64,000 nt of DNA from CBIHON01 sp966211965. Its GTDB lineage: Bacteria > Pseudomonadota > Gammaproteobacteria > Burkholderiales > Burkholderiaceae_D. Location of the stretch: the NCBI GenBank assembly GCA_966211965.1, contig CBIHON010000004.1:62001-126000 (forward strand). Reading direction: 5' to 3'. The notes under the pieces were generated by a model, which saw nothing but the letters and a program-made list of their open reading frames with translations, had not been told where the DNA came from and searched no databases. Position numbers and translations under genes: made by a program. Shown in pieces: positions 7,616 to 16,330 of the stretch (the first letter of the stretch is position 1; every line of letters starts with the position of its first letter).

Positions 7616-8587
7616 ATGGCCCATAAAATTATTCAAACCGTGCTGCTCGCATCCGCGGCACTGGCGTGCTCGGCGCAGGCAGACGATGTGGTGCGGCTTG
7701 GCAATCTCAAGTTTGCGCATTACGGTGCTGTTTCATATATCAAGGAAATTGCGCCGAAATGCGGCATCAAGGTGGAGGAGCATGTTTTTGCCAAGGGACC
7801 GGACGTGATGCAGGCGATTCTTGCCGGCGAACTCGATATCGGCGCCACGGCATCGGAAGGCGCGATTTCAGCGCGCGCCAATGGTGCGCCGATATACGTG
7901 GTCGGCGGTTTTGCAAAAGGCGGGGCACGCTTGGTTGCGCGGCCCGATGCCGGCATCAAATCGGTCAAGGATTTGAAAGGCAAGAAGGTAGGCGTTACGC
8001 GCGGCGGCATTCATGATGTTCTCCTGGCCGCTGAACTGGCGCAGAACGGTCTGACGGCGTCTGACCAGCCCGGCAAGGATGTCCTGGTGGTTTACCTTGC
8101 TTACGCCGATCTGAACCAGGCGCTGCTGGGCAAGAATCTGGATGCGATCATGCAGAGCGAACCGCAATCCTCGCAAGCCATCAACAAGGGCTTCGCCGTC
8201 GAGGTGACGAAGCCCTATGACACGCCGATCGGTGAGCCCGTCCGCACCTTGGTGATGACGGAAAAATTCTATAAGGAGCGGCGTCCGGCGGCCGAAAAAT
8301 TCATGCGCTGCTTCGTCGAATCGACCAAGGCCTTCATCGAGACCAAGGGCCTGGCGGAAAAATACGTAAGCGAAACGATATTCAAAGGCCAGATCAGTAA
8401 GGCCGATTTTAACGATGCGATCGCCAATTCTCCTTACTCGTGGGATATCACGCCCGAGCATATCCAGGTCACGACTGACGTGATGAGCAAGTACGGCATC
8501 GGCAAAATGGCAAAGCCGCCGCTGGCGAAAGATTGGGTCAAGACTGATCTGCTTGATCTTGCCAAGAAAAGCATGAACGTCAAATAG
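7616..8587 (+). CDS. ABC importer periplasmic binding protein (NMT1/SsuA/NrtA class)
   Basis: The 323-residue product has a signal peptide ending in SAQA. A type-2 periplasmic binding fold follows: RLGNLKFAHYGAVSYIKE, then AILAGELDIGATASEGAISA, then SVKDLKGKKVGVTRGGIHD. This is the pattern of the NMT1-like/SsuA/TauA/NrtA proteins that carry sulfonates, nitrate, pyrimidines or aromatic acids; the ligand cannot be read from the sequence. ATG 7616 has GGAGA at 7606-7610; an in-frame ATG at 7604 overlaps that site and is less likely. The permease follows 11 bp later, and transcription probably starts at the sigma-54 promoter at 7559-7574. Confidence 0.85.
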   Translation: MAHKIIQTVLLASAALACSAQADDVVRLGNLKFAHYGAVSYIKEIAPKCGIKVEEHVFAKGPDVMQAILAGELDIGATASEGAISARANGAPIYVVGGFAKGGARLVARPDAGIKSVKDLKGKKVGVTRGGIHDVLLAAELAQNGLTASDQPGKDVLVVYLAYADLNQALLGKNLDAIMQSEPQSSQAINKGFAVEVTKPYDTPIGEPVRTLVMTEKFYKERRPAAEKFMRCFVESTKAFIETKGLAEKYVSETIFKGQISKADFNDAIANSPYSWDITPEHIQVTTDVMSKYGIGKMAKPPLAKDWVKTDLLDLAKKSMNVK

Positions 8588-8598
8588 GGGGAGCAGCC

Positions 8599-9417
8599 AT
8601 GACGAAAACGAATTGGCGCGCGGTCGCGTCCAACTTGCTGGTCCCGGTTATCCTGATCCTGTTGTGGCAGGGCATATGCATGCTTGGCTGGGTAAATCCG
8701 CTGAAGCTGCCCTCACCGCTGGCCGTGGCCCAGCGATGGGGACAATACCTCATGCCGGTCGAGGCTTACACCGGCTCTGGCAATTGGTTGTCCTGGGCAT
8801 TCTCGGGTGAATTGATCCGCGACGCTGCCGGCAGCATGTATCGCGTGGTCGTCGGCTTTGTGGTGGGTGCGGGGTTGGCTTTGCCGCTCGGTCTGGCAAT
8901 GGGCGCCAGCCAGCGCATTTACGGCAAGATGTACGTCCTGGTCCAGATGCTGCGACCGATTCCTCCCAGCGCTTATACGCCGTTGGCGATGCTGTGGTTC
9001 GGTTTGGGCAACCCGCCGGCGGTGTTCATGATTTCCATCGCCGCGTTTTTCCCTGTGCTGATCAATACCATCGTCGGCGTGCGTCAGGTCGACAGCATCT
9101 ATCTGCGCGCGGCACGCAATTTGGGCGTGAATCATTTCACCATGTTTGTGCGCGTCATGCTGCCGGCGGCCACGCCTTATATCCTGGCCGGCTTGCGGAT
9201 TGCCATCGGCGCTGCTTTCATGATCGTGATCGTGTCGGAGCTGGTTGCGGTGCCTGACGGATTGGGTTTCCGCATCCATGAGGCGCGCGAATATTCCTGG
9301 ACTGACAAGGTCATGGCAGGCATGTTCACGATCGGCTTGATCGGCCTGGCACTCGACATGGCAATGAATAAATTGAACAATCATTTGCTGCGGTGGCATC
9401 GCGGCCTGGAGAGCTGA
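8599..9417 (+). CDS. ABC importer permease (SsuC/TauC/NrtB class)
   Basis: This 272-residue inner-membrane protein has about six hydrophobic segments. The first is at LLVPVILILLWQGICMLGWV and another is near YRVVVGFVVGAGLALPLGLAMG. The coupling EAA loop is visible as RAARNLGVNHFTMFVRVMLPAATPYILAG, which contacts the ATPase. It ends LGFRIHEAREY...MFTIGLIGLALDMAMNKLNN, as usual for the family. It is the second gene of a three-gene importer operon, 11 bp after the binding protein and one base before the ATPase. Substrate specificity is unknown. Confidence 0.9.
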   Translation: MTKTNWRAVASNLLVPVILILLWQGICMLGWVNPLKLPSPLAVAQRWGQYLMPVEAYTGSGNWLSWAFSGELIRDAAGSMYRVVVGFVVGAGLALPLGLAMGASQRIYGKMYVLVQMLRPIPPSAYTPLAMLWFGLGNPPAVFMISIAAFFPVLINTIVGVRQVDSIYLRAARNLGVNHFTMFVRVMLPAATPYILAGLRIAIGAAFMIVIVSELVAVPDGLGFRIHEAREYSWTDKVMAGMFTIGLIGLALDMAMNKLNNHLLRWHRGLES

Positions 9418-9418
9418 C

Positions 9419-10216
9419 ATGACGACATCTCACATCACGGTTACCGGCGTCAACAAAGTATTCAAGACCAACGAGCGCGAAGTCATCGCGCTGAAAGAGA
9501 TCAACCTCGAGATTCCGAAAGGGCAGTTCGTCTGCCTGCTCGGGCCGTCCGGCTGCGGCAAGTCGACGTTGTTGAATGCCGTCGCCGGATTTTCCTTGCC
9601 GTCGACCGGCAGCATCGTCGCCGACGGCAAGAAAGTTACCGGGCCTGGACCGGAGCGCGGCATGGTCTTCCAGGAGTATGCATTGTTCCCCTGGATGACG
9701 GTGGAGCAAAATATCGCCTTCGGGCTTGAAGTCAAAGGCATGGAAAAGTCCGCCATTCATGCGCGCGTGACGGGCTTGCTGGACATGCTCGGCTTGACCG
9801 ATTTTCGCAGCCGCTTTCCGAAAGATCTGTCGGGCGGCATGCGCCAGCGGGTGGCAATTGCTCGCGTGCTGGGGCTGGATTCGCCGATCATGCTGATGGA
9901 TGAGCCCTTCGGTGCGCTCGATGCTCTGACGCGCCGCAATTTGCAGGATGAGTTGCTGCGCATCTGGGCCGAATTGAAGAAGACCATTCTCTTTGTCACC
10001 CACAGCATTGAGGAGGCGATCTACATGGCCGACCGCATCGTGGTCATGACTTATCGTCCGGGCACCGTCAAGCGCGATCTCATCGTCACGCTGCCGCGTC
10101 TGCGCGATCCGTCCGCGCCCGAGTTCAATGCCTTGAAGCGCGAACTGGGCCAGCTTGTGATGGAGGAGCAGCAGCGTCATCACAATGATGAAATGCGGAT
10201 GGCGGCGGTGGACTGA
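9419..10216 (+). CDS. ABC importer ATPase (SsuB/TauB/NrtD class)
   Basis: The 265-residue nucleotide-binding subunit has Walker A GPSGCGKST (42-50), Q-loop MVFQEYALFPWMT, signature LSGGMRQRVAIAR, Walker B IMLMDEPFGALD, and switch His in FVTHSIEEAIYMADR. It powers uptake through the adjacent permease. The ATG at 9419 follows the permease stop (9415-9417) with one base between, indicating translational coupling. The DctB-like kinase gene begins 91 bp after its stop on the same strand, so transporter and sensor may be cotranscribed. Confidence 0.95.
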   Translation: MTTSHITVTGVNKVFKTNEREVIALKEINLEIPKGQFVCLLGPSGCGKSTLLNAVAGFSLPSTGSIVADGKKVTGPGPERGMVFQEYALFPWMTVEQNIAFGLEVKGMEKSAIHARVTGLLDMLGLTDFRSRFPKDLSGGMRQRVAIARVLGLDSPIMLMDEPFGALDALTRRNLQDELLRIWAELKKTILFVTHSIEEAIYMADRIVVMTYRPGTVKRDLIVTLPRLRDPSAPEFNALKRELGQLVMEEQQRHHNDEMRMAAVD

Positions 10217-10307
10217 CGTTACCGTGGCGGCCGGACAAATCGCCGATTCGCGACCGGCCGCCCGAGTAAAATGCTTCGCATTTATCGACGATCGCCCGGA
10301 AAGCGCA

Positions 10308-12098
10308 ATGCGTTCTAAAAAACAAATCGCTCTTATCGCGTTTGCCATCGTTTGCGCGGCTGCAGTTGTGGCGGGAGCTTATGCGTTCGGCGCTTACAAG
10401 GCACGCCACGACATCCGTGCCCAGGGCGAACGTCAATTGCAAATCATTGCGCTTGACCTCGAATCGGTGCTGGAGAAATTCGAAACCCTGCCGTTCGCAC
10501 TGGCTTTCCAGCCCGACGTCGTGCAGACACTGAGGCACCCTGACGACAGCGCACTCGTCCATCGGCTGAACCTGACCCTGCAGGCCATCCAGCGCCAATC
10601 CAAAGTCGGTTCGATCTACCTGATCGAGCGCAGCGGCAATACGCTGGCTTCCAGCAATTGGGACGAAGCGCTTAGCTTTGTCGGAAAGAATTACCAATTC
10701 CGTCCATATTTCCGAGAAGCGCTGAACGGCCGGGCCGGGCGGTTTTATGGCATCGGCAGCACCACCAACGAGCCTGGCTACTTCATTGCGCAACCCGTTT
10801 ATTCGAGCGGCGCGACCGGGCGCAATGCAGCGCCGATCGGCGTGATTGTGGTCAAGATCAGTTTGGCCGAATTCGAGCACACCTGGCGCCGCAGCGAAGA
10901 TCCGATTGCCTTGGCCGATCGCGGCGGCGTCGTTTTTCTCAGCAATCGGCATGAATGGAAATATCGCAGCCTGCAGCCGCTCGATATGCGTGCTCAGCAA
11001 GATCTGGCCGGCACCTTGCAGTACGCCGGCCAAACGATCGCGCCGCTGGCGGCGCTGCCGAAAGCGCAGCGGCGTGAATTCGGCGACAGCGTGTCGCTGC
11101 CTATCGGGCAACTCGGCTGGAAATTGATGTTGTTTCCGTCCGAGGCCAGAATTACCCGCGTTGCCTCGCTTTGGGGCGGCGCGGCAAGCTTGTTGCTGGC
11201 GATTGCCGCTATTTCATGGTGGGCAGCCCATCAACGCCGGCGCCGGATGGAAGAGCGGCAGGCCTCGCGCCACGCCCTGCAGCAGGCGGCCGAAGACCTC
11301 GACAAGAAAATCGCACAGCGCACCCAGGAATTGCTGATGGCGAATCAGCATCTGGAAGGCAAATATGTGAAATTAAAAGAAACCGAACACCTGCTGCGCT
11401 CGACCCAGAACGAGCTGGTGCAAGCCGGCAAACTGGCGATGCTGGGCCAGATGGCAGCCGGCATCACCCATGAGCTGAATCAGCCGCTGGCTGCGATCCG
11501 TGCCTTTGCGGACAATGCGGTGACTTTCCTGTCGCGCGGCAATCACGATAAAGCCGGCGAAAACCTGGCCCACATCAGCGAGGCCAGCGCCCGCATGGGC
11601 GCCATCATCGGACAGCTAAAAGGTTTTGCGCGCAAAAGCCATGAAACGGTGGCAAGCGTGGACTTGGCGCAATCGATCCAAGCCTCGGCATTTTTATTGC
11701 GCGGCGAATTCCAGCGCCATGAGGTCGAGTTGAAAATCGAAATTCATGAGGCGCTGCAGGTGGTGGGCGATACGGCACGGACCGAGCAGGTGCTGATCAA
11801 TCTGTTGCGCAACGCCCTTGATGCGGTCGAAGATGCGAGCGACAAGCGCGTGACAATGACGCTGGAGCGCGCCGACGGAGATGCGCTGATCAGCATCCGC
11901 GATTCCGGCAGCGGTATTCCGGAACAGGTTGCTCAGCATTTGTTCGAACCGTTTTTTACGACCAAGCCTTCCGGCAAGGGGCTTGGTTTGGGCTTGGCGA
12001 TCTCATCTTCCATCGTCCAGGCGATGAATGGACAGCTCACAGCGCATAATCATGCGGGCGGCGGCGCCGAATTCATTGTGCGCCTGCCGTTGTTGTGA
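10308..12098 (+). CDS. DctB-like membrane sensor histidine kinase
   Basis: The 596-residue kinase has a membrane segment at residues about 5-25 and a periplasmic double-Cache-like region (IYLIERSGNTLASSNW, FRPYFREALNGRAGRFYGIG, GYFIAQPVY). A second membrane segment lies near residue 295, then a coiled coil. The HisKA domain carries phospho-acceptor His388 in GITHELNQPL. The ATPase domain shows N box QVLINLLRNALDAV, DSGSGIPE, FFTTKPSGKGLGLGLAIS. This is the architecture of DctB, which senses C4-dicarboxylates; its place after an ABC importer suggests it senses that importer's substrate. ATG 10308 is chosen because the longer frame would run back into the ATPase gene. Confidence 0.85.
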   Translation: MRSKKQIALIAFAIVCAAAVVAGAYAFGAYKARHDIRAQGERQLQIIALDLESVLEKFETLPFALAFQPDVVQTLRHPDDSALVHRLNLTLQAIQRQSKVGSIYLIERSGNTLASSNWDEALSFVGKNYQFRPYFREALNGRAGRFYGIGSTTNEPGYFIAQPVYSSGATGRNAAPIGVIVVKISLAEFEHTWRRSEDPIALADRGGVVFLSNRHEWKYRSLQPLDMRAQQDLAGTLQYAGQTIAPLAALPKAQRREFGDSVSLPIGQLGWKLMLFPSEARITRVASLWGGAASLLLAIAAISWWAAHQRRRRMEERQASRHALQQAAEDLDKKIAQRTQELLMANQHLEGKYVKLKETEHLLRSTQNELVQAGKLAMLGQMAAGITHELNQPLAAIRAFADNAVTFLSRGNHDKAGENLAHISEASARMGAIIGQLKGFARKSHETVASVDLAQSIQASAFLLRGEFQRHEVELKIEIHEALQVVGDTARTEQVLINLLRNALDAVEDASDKRVTMTLERADGDALISIRDSGSGIPEQVAQHLFEPFFTTKPSGKGLGLGLAISSSIVQAMNGQLTAHNHAGGGAEFIVRLPLL

Positions 12099-12114
12099 AC
12101 TCAGAAAATTGCAG

Positions 12115-12159
12115 AGCGAGACAGATGCCTTCCAACGTGGCGCTAAACTCTGTCCCGCT
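12115..12159. repeat. Palindromic repeat between the kinase and regulator genes
   Basis: The arms AGCGAGACAGA (12115-12125) and TCTGTCCCGCT (12149-12159) pair at 10 of 11 positions. The sequence GCGCTAAACTCTGTCCCGC at 12140-12158 is, when reverse-complemented, 18/19 identical to the third unit of the tandem array at 18464-18482. It is therefore a dispersed member of the same family. Confidence 0.7.
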
Positions 12160-12180
12160 ACATCCCACATGGAGGCGAAC

Positions 12181-13527
12181 TTGTCAGCGCTGGAAGCACT
12201 ATTGATCGAAGACGAGGACGCGGTTCGCCTGGCGACCGCTCAGACGCTGGAACTCGGCGGCTTTACCGTGCACGCCTGCAGCAGCGTGGAACAGGCGCAG
12301 CCGTGGCTGCATGCCGGTTTCGCCGGCGTGATCGTGACCGATGTGCGATTGCCCGGCCGATCGGGGCTGGACTTGCTGGCGCAGGTGGTGGCGCTTGATC
12401 CCGCCTTGCCGGTCATCGTGGTTACAGGCCACGGCGACGTTACGATGGCGGTGGAGGCGATGCGCGCCGGCGCCTATGATTTCATCGAGAAGCCCTTTGC
12501 TTCCGAACGTCTGTTGGAAACCGTCAGACGCGCCCAGGAAAAGCGCAGCCTGGTGCTGGAAAACCAGCATCTCAAAGCCGCTTGGGCGGCCCATCCCGAC
12601 ATGCCAACCCTGATCGGTCAGTCGGCCGCGCTGGAACGTGTACGCACCATGATACGCAGTGTCGGCCCAACGCCGGTCGATATCCTGATCAATGGCCAGA
12701 CCGGCAGCGGCAAGGAAGTGGTCGCACGTCAATTGCACTTGGCCAGCGGACGCAAGGGGGCGTTTGTCGCGATCAATTGCGGGGCTTTGCCCGAGTCGGT
12801 ATTTGAAAGCGAGATCTTCGGCCATGAAGCCGGAGCCTTCACCAGCGCCCAAAAGCGGCGCATCGGCAAACTCGAATATGCGAAGGGCGGCACCGTGTTT
12901 CTCGACGAGATCGAAAGCATGCCGCTGTCGCTGCAGGTAAAGCTGTTACGCGTATTGCAGGAGCGGCGGTTGGAACGGCTGGGCGGCAACGAGTCGATTG
13001 CGATTGATTGCCGGGTCATCGCCGCCAGCAAAGCCGATTTGCTGCAGTTGAGTGCACAAGGCAGTTTCCGCGAAGACTTGTACTACCGTATCGGCGTGGT
13101 CAGCATCGATCTGCCGCGCCTGGCCGAGCGGCGCGAGGACATTCCCTTGTTGCTGGCGCATTTCGTCCAGCTCGCCGCCCTTCGTTACCAGCGTCCGTTG
13201 CCGCAATGGAGCGCGGCGCAAATGCATCAGTGGCAGGCGCGCGACTGGCCGGGCAACGTGCGCGAACTGCGCAATTTTGCCGACCGCCTGGTGTTGGGCG
13301 TAGCCGAGCCCGTGATCGATTCGGTGCGCACGGCGTTGCCGCCGGCGGCGTGCGAAGGTTCGCTGCCGCAACAAGTTGACGCCTATGAACGCATGCTGAT
13401 CGCCGAAGCGTTGAATGCCAGCGAAGGCAACGTCGCCGCCGCTGCCGACCGGCTTGGGTTGCCCAAGAAGACCCTGTACGACAAGCTGAAGAAATACCAG
13501 CTTGCGGCCGGCCGCAGCGCCGATTGA
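12181..13527 (+). CDS. DctD-like sigma-54-dependent response regulator
   Basis: This is an NtrC/DctD-class activator: a receiver domain (LIEDEDAVR, phospho-acceptor Asp in VIVTDVRLPG, FIEKPF), an AAA+ domain and a C-terminal Fis-type helix-turn-helix (GNVAAAADRLGLPKKTLYDKLKKY). The AAA+ domain has Walker A GQTGSGKE and Walker B GTVFLDEIES. The sigma-54 contact loop, normally GAFTGA, reads GAFTSA with Ser222 in place of the second Gly. The start is taken as TTG 12181, which has GGAGG 5 bases upstream; an in-frame ATG at 12169 lacks such a site. It is probably the partner of the preceding kinase and the activator of the sigma-54 promoter at 7559. Confidence 0.85.
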   Translation: MSALEALLIEDEDAVRLATAQTLELGGFTVHACSSVEQAQPWLHAGFAGVIVTDVRLPGRSGLDLLAQVVALDPALPVIVVTGHGDVTMAVEAMRAGAYDFIEKPFASERLLETVRRAQEKRSLVLENQHLKAAWAAHPDMPTLIGQSAALERVRTMIRSVGPTPVDILINGQTGSGKEVVARQLHLASGRKGAFVAINCGALPESVFESEIFGHEAGAFTSAQKRRIGKLEYAKGGTVFLDEIESMPLSLQVKLLRVLQERRLERLGGNESIAIDCRVIAASKADLLQLSAQGSFREDLYYRIGVVSIDLPRLAERREDIPLLLAHFVQLAALRYQRPLPQWSAAQMHQWQARDWPGNVRELRNFADRLVLGVAEPVIDSVRTALPPAACEGSLPQQVDAYERMLIAEALNASEGNVAAAADRLGLPKKTLYDKLKKYQLAAGRSAD

Positions 13528-13579
13528 AAGCCTGGTCTTCGGCAGTGGTTGCACATGCGACATGGTGTAAACTTGGGCC

Positions 13580-14389
13580 ATGCAAATATACTTCTTCGTT
13601 TTGGCAGCCCTGCTCTATGCAGGCTGTGCGTTTTTGCCCTCCCGCCAAAGGTCCGTGATTTCGGCCGGCATCGCGCTGGGCTGGATGCTGCATGGCGGTG
13701 CCTTATGGGCCGACGTGATTGCGCCGGGCTCGCTGCGGCTCGGCTTCGCGATCATGCTGTCTGCAGCCTTGTGGATTTCGGTAGGCGTGTATTGGATTGA
13801 AAACCGCAATTTCTCGCTTGACGGTTTGCGGGTATTGGTGATGCCGTGCGCGGCCGTTGCGGTGATCCTGCCTCCAGTATTTCCTGGCAGCGTGGTGCCG
13901 CTGGAAGGCAAATCCGTCCTGTTTACCTGGCATATCGCGATCGCCATGCTGGCCTACAGCACGTTGACGATAGCCGCTTTCCACGCCGTGCTGATGACGC
14001 TTCAGGAATCACGGTTGCATACCCGTGCCGGTGTGACGCAGGGTGGCTGGTTCGGCGCCGCCATCGATCGTTTGCCGGCATTGCTGACGATGGAGAAATT
14101 GTTGTTTCGCCTGATCGCAATCGGTTTTGCGCTGTTGACCCTCACCGTCTTGTCCGGTGTGGTGTTTTCCGAGCAGCTCTTCGGCAAGCCGTTCAAATGG
14201 GATCACAAGACTGTCTTTACACTGCTGTCATGGCTGCTGTTCGGCTTGCTGCTGGCCGGACGCAAATGGCGCGGCTGGCGCGGCAAGACCGCCTTGAGCT
14301 TTACGCTGACCGGCTTTGCGACCTTGCTGCTGGCCTATGTCGGCAGCCGCTTTGTGCTGGAAGTCGTATTGCATCGGGGCTTGGCATGA
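13580..14389 (+). CDS. ypjD: CcsA/YpjD-type cytochrome c assembly membrane protein
   Basis: This 269-residue integral membrane protein has about eight hydrophobic segments and belongs to the CcsA/CcmC/HemX-like group. Members handle heme in cytochrome c biogenesis; the exact role of the YpjD branch is not established. Conserved His residues are seen in FTWHIAIAMLAYS and KWDHKTVFTLLSW, the second near the motif FSEQLFGKPFKWD that family members share. The gene begins a rightward set with the zinc-ribbon gene, pilS, pilR and ampD, mostly overlapping or a few bases apart. In many proteobacteria ypjD is next to ffh; here they are separated by 8.7 kb of accessory genes. Confidence 0.85.
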   Translation: MQIYFFVLAALLYAGCAFLPSRQRSVISAGIALGWMLHGGALWADVIAPGSLRLGFAIMLSAALWISVGVYWIENRNFSLDGLRVLVMPCAAVAVILPPVFPGSVVPLEGKSVLFTWHIAIAMLAYSTLTIAAFHAVLMTLQESRLHTRAGVTQGGWFGAAIDRLPALLTMEKLLFRLIAIGFALLTLTVLSGVVFSEQLFGKPFKWDHKTVFTLLSWLLFGLLLAGRKWRGWRGKTALSFTLTGFATLLLAYVGSRFVLEVVLHRGLA

Positions 14390-14613
14390 GAGTCTTGTTC
14401 TGGGTGGGCATCCTCGTGGTGGTCGTGTTGTGGGCGCTGCGTATGGGAAAGGCGCGAGCCAAACCGGATGCCGCGCGCCATGCGGACGGCGGCGCCGGTG
14501 AGCCCATGGTCCAATGCGCCCATTGCGGCTTGCATCTTCCCGCATCCGAAGCTTTGCATAATCCAGCGGGACTTGCGTTTTGCTGCGAAGAGCATCGCTT
14601 GCTACATCGCTAG
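14386..14613 (+). CDS. PP0621-like small membrane-anchored zinc-ribbon protein
   Basis: The 75-residue protein has one N-terminal membrane segment (LFWVGILVVVVLWALRMG) and a C-terminal cysteine cluster: CAHCGLHLPASEA, then FCCEEHRLLH. This pattern is shared by a small uncharacterised family usually encoded between ypjD and pilS in Burkholderiales. The cysteines and His residues likely bind one zinc ion. ATG 14386 overlaps the ypjD stop (ATGA), implying coupled translation. No function is known. It ends 3 bp before pilS. Confidence 0.75.
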   Translation: MRVLFWVGILVVVVLWALRMGKARAKPDAARHADGGAGEPMVQCAHCGLHLPASEALHNPAGLAFCCEEHRLLHR

Positions 14614-14616
14614 CCC

Positions 14617-16317
14617 ATGAAGGAAATCGAAGCGATATTGCCCGAGGAAGCGGGCGAGAATTTTTGGCGTACTCTCCTGACGTTCAACATTACACGAGTC
14701 GTGATCGCCCTCGTGTTGTTCGTCTACCTGATTTTCAATATCAAAAAAGATGCTTGGGAGTCTGATCAGCTTATCTTTTGGCCGGTTTGCAGCATGTATT
14801 TGCTGCTGTCGATGGCCTTCATTGTTTCTGCACTCTATTACCGGCGCCACTTTTTTTTGCAGTTGCTCTCGGAAATCGGCATCGATATCCTTGTCATCTC
14901 GGTGCTGTATGCGATGGCGGGCGGCACAAAGAGCGGCTTGGCGATTCTGTTCCTGTTCCCGCTGTCCGGCGGGGCGATCCTGGCGCCTCTGGTGCCGGCG
15001 TTGTTTTTCGCTTCCATCGTAACGATCTACCTGTTGGTGGAAAGCGGCTATCGATTGTTCGTGTTGGCCGGCGCTCCTTCCTTTTCGCAGGCAGGCTTGT
15101 CCGGTGCCGCCTTTTTTGCTGCCGTACTGGTGGTCAATCGCCTGGCGGCCCGCTTGATCAAGCAGGAGGAGCTGGCGACGCAGCGCGGGCGGGATTTGCA
15201 GATGCAGGAGGCGATCAACCGGCTGGTGATTGCCGACATGGGCGATGGGATCCTGGTGGTCGGGCATGGCAGCGAAATATTGACCTGCAATCCGGCGGCC
15301 GAACATATGTTGGGATTGTCGTTCCCCTACGGCAAATCGCATTCCAAGATGGCGGACATTTCCTCGTTGCAGCCGATCGCGGATGCATTTTTTGCGTGGG
15401 CTGCCCGGCACACCGATCAGACAACGGTCAAGGCCGAGGGAGCAACTTATGTCGTCGTCAAGCGCGGTGATGCGATGTTGTCGAGCGCCACCACTATTTG
15501 GGGAGGACGGCGCGAGCTGACGACGCATCTCAAACTGCGCTTCGCGATGGTGGAAGCTCCTGGGGGGGAGCAAGACCGGACCGTGATCTTCATGCAGGAC
15601 GTGACCGAGATCGAAAACCAGGCGCAGCAATTGAAACTGGCTTCGATGGGGCGCCTGACGGCCAGCATCGCGCACGAGGTGCGCAATCCGTTATCTGCCA
15701 TTTCCTATGCTGCCTCGCTGTTGTCCGAAGATGCGCTGAACCCGGCGCAGATTCGCCTGGTGAGCATCATTGCGGACAACGTGGCACGTATGAACCGCAT
15801 GATCGAGGACATCCTGAAACTGTCGCGCAAGGCACAGCATCATGGCGAATTGCTGTTGCTGGCGCCGCTGCTGGAGGGCATCCAGGAAGAATTCCAAGAG
15901 CGGCATGTCATGCCGGAAGGATTGGTCGATATGGGTGACATGGATGGCATCAAGGTTTTGTTCGATCCTGTGCATTTGCGCGAGGTTGTGGTGAATTTGC
16001 TGTCGAATGCGCTGCGCTATGCCAGCGGCCGCCGCGGCAGCATACGAATCGAAGCGGTTAACGATGCCGCCAACCGGCTGGAACTGCATGTGCAGGACGA
16101 CGGCGCGGCGATTACACCTGAGGTCCGTGCGCATTTGTTCGAGCCTTTTTATACGACTTCGAGCAAGGGCACCGGCTTGGGACTCTACCTGGCGCGCGAG
16201 TTGTGTTTGAATAACGGCGCGAAGCTCGATTACGAATACAGCAAAGCCACGGCCGAACATGGCGACGAATTGCGCGGCCGGTTCGTGATCACGTTTGCGA
16301 TGACCAATCCACATTGA
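14617..16317 (+). CDS. pilS: PilS, membrane sensor histidine kinase of type IV pilin expression
   Basis: PilS senses pilin levels in the membrane and controls PilR. The 566-residue product has six or so N-terminal hydrophobic segments (residues about 20-180), a cytoplasmic PAS-like linker (VIADMGDGILVVGHGSEILTCN) and a HisKA domain with His353 in SIAHEVRNPLSAISY. The ATPase domain has VVNLLSNALRYA, VQDDGAAITPE and FYTTSSKGTGLGLYLARE. The second glycine box is slightly unusual (DDGAAI instead of DNGPGI). It is followed 13 bp later by pilR, its response regulator. Identification rests on this pairing as well as the membrane topology. Confidence 0.92.
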   Translation: MKEIEAILPEEAGENFWRTLLTFNITRVVIALVLFVYLIFNIKKDAWESDQLIFWPVCSMYLLLSMAFIVSALYYRRHFFLQLLSEIGIDILVISVLYAMAGGTKSGLAILFLFPLSGGAILAPLVPALFFASIVTIYLLVESGYRLFVLAGAPSFSQAGLSGAAFFAAVLVVNRLAARLIKQEELATQRGRDLQMQEAINRLVIADMGDGILVVGHGSEILTCNPAAEHMLGLSFPYGKSHSKMADISSLQPIADAFFAWAARHTDQTTVKAEGATYVVVKRGDAMLSSATTIWGGRRELTTHLKLRFAMVEAPGGEQDRTVIFMQDVTEIENQAQQLKLASMGRLTASIAHEVRNPLSAISYAASLLSEDALNPAQIRLVSIIADNVARMNRMIEDILKLSRKAQHHGELLLLAPLLEGIQEEFQERHVMPEGLVDMGDMDGIKVLFDPVHLREVVVNLLSNALRYASGRRGSIRIEAVNDAANRLELHVQDDGAAITPEVRAHLFEPFYTTSSKGTGLGLYLARELCLNNGAKLDYEYSKATAEHGDELRGRFVITFAMTNPH

Positions 16318-16330
16318 TGAAGATGCCGCC

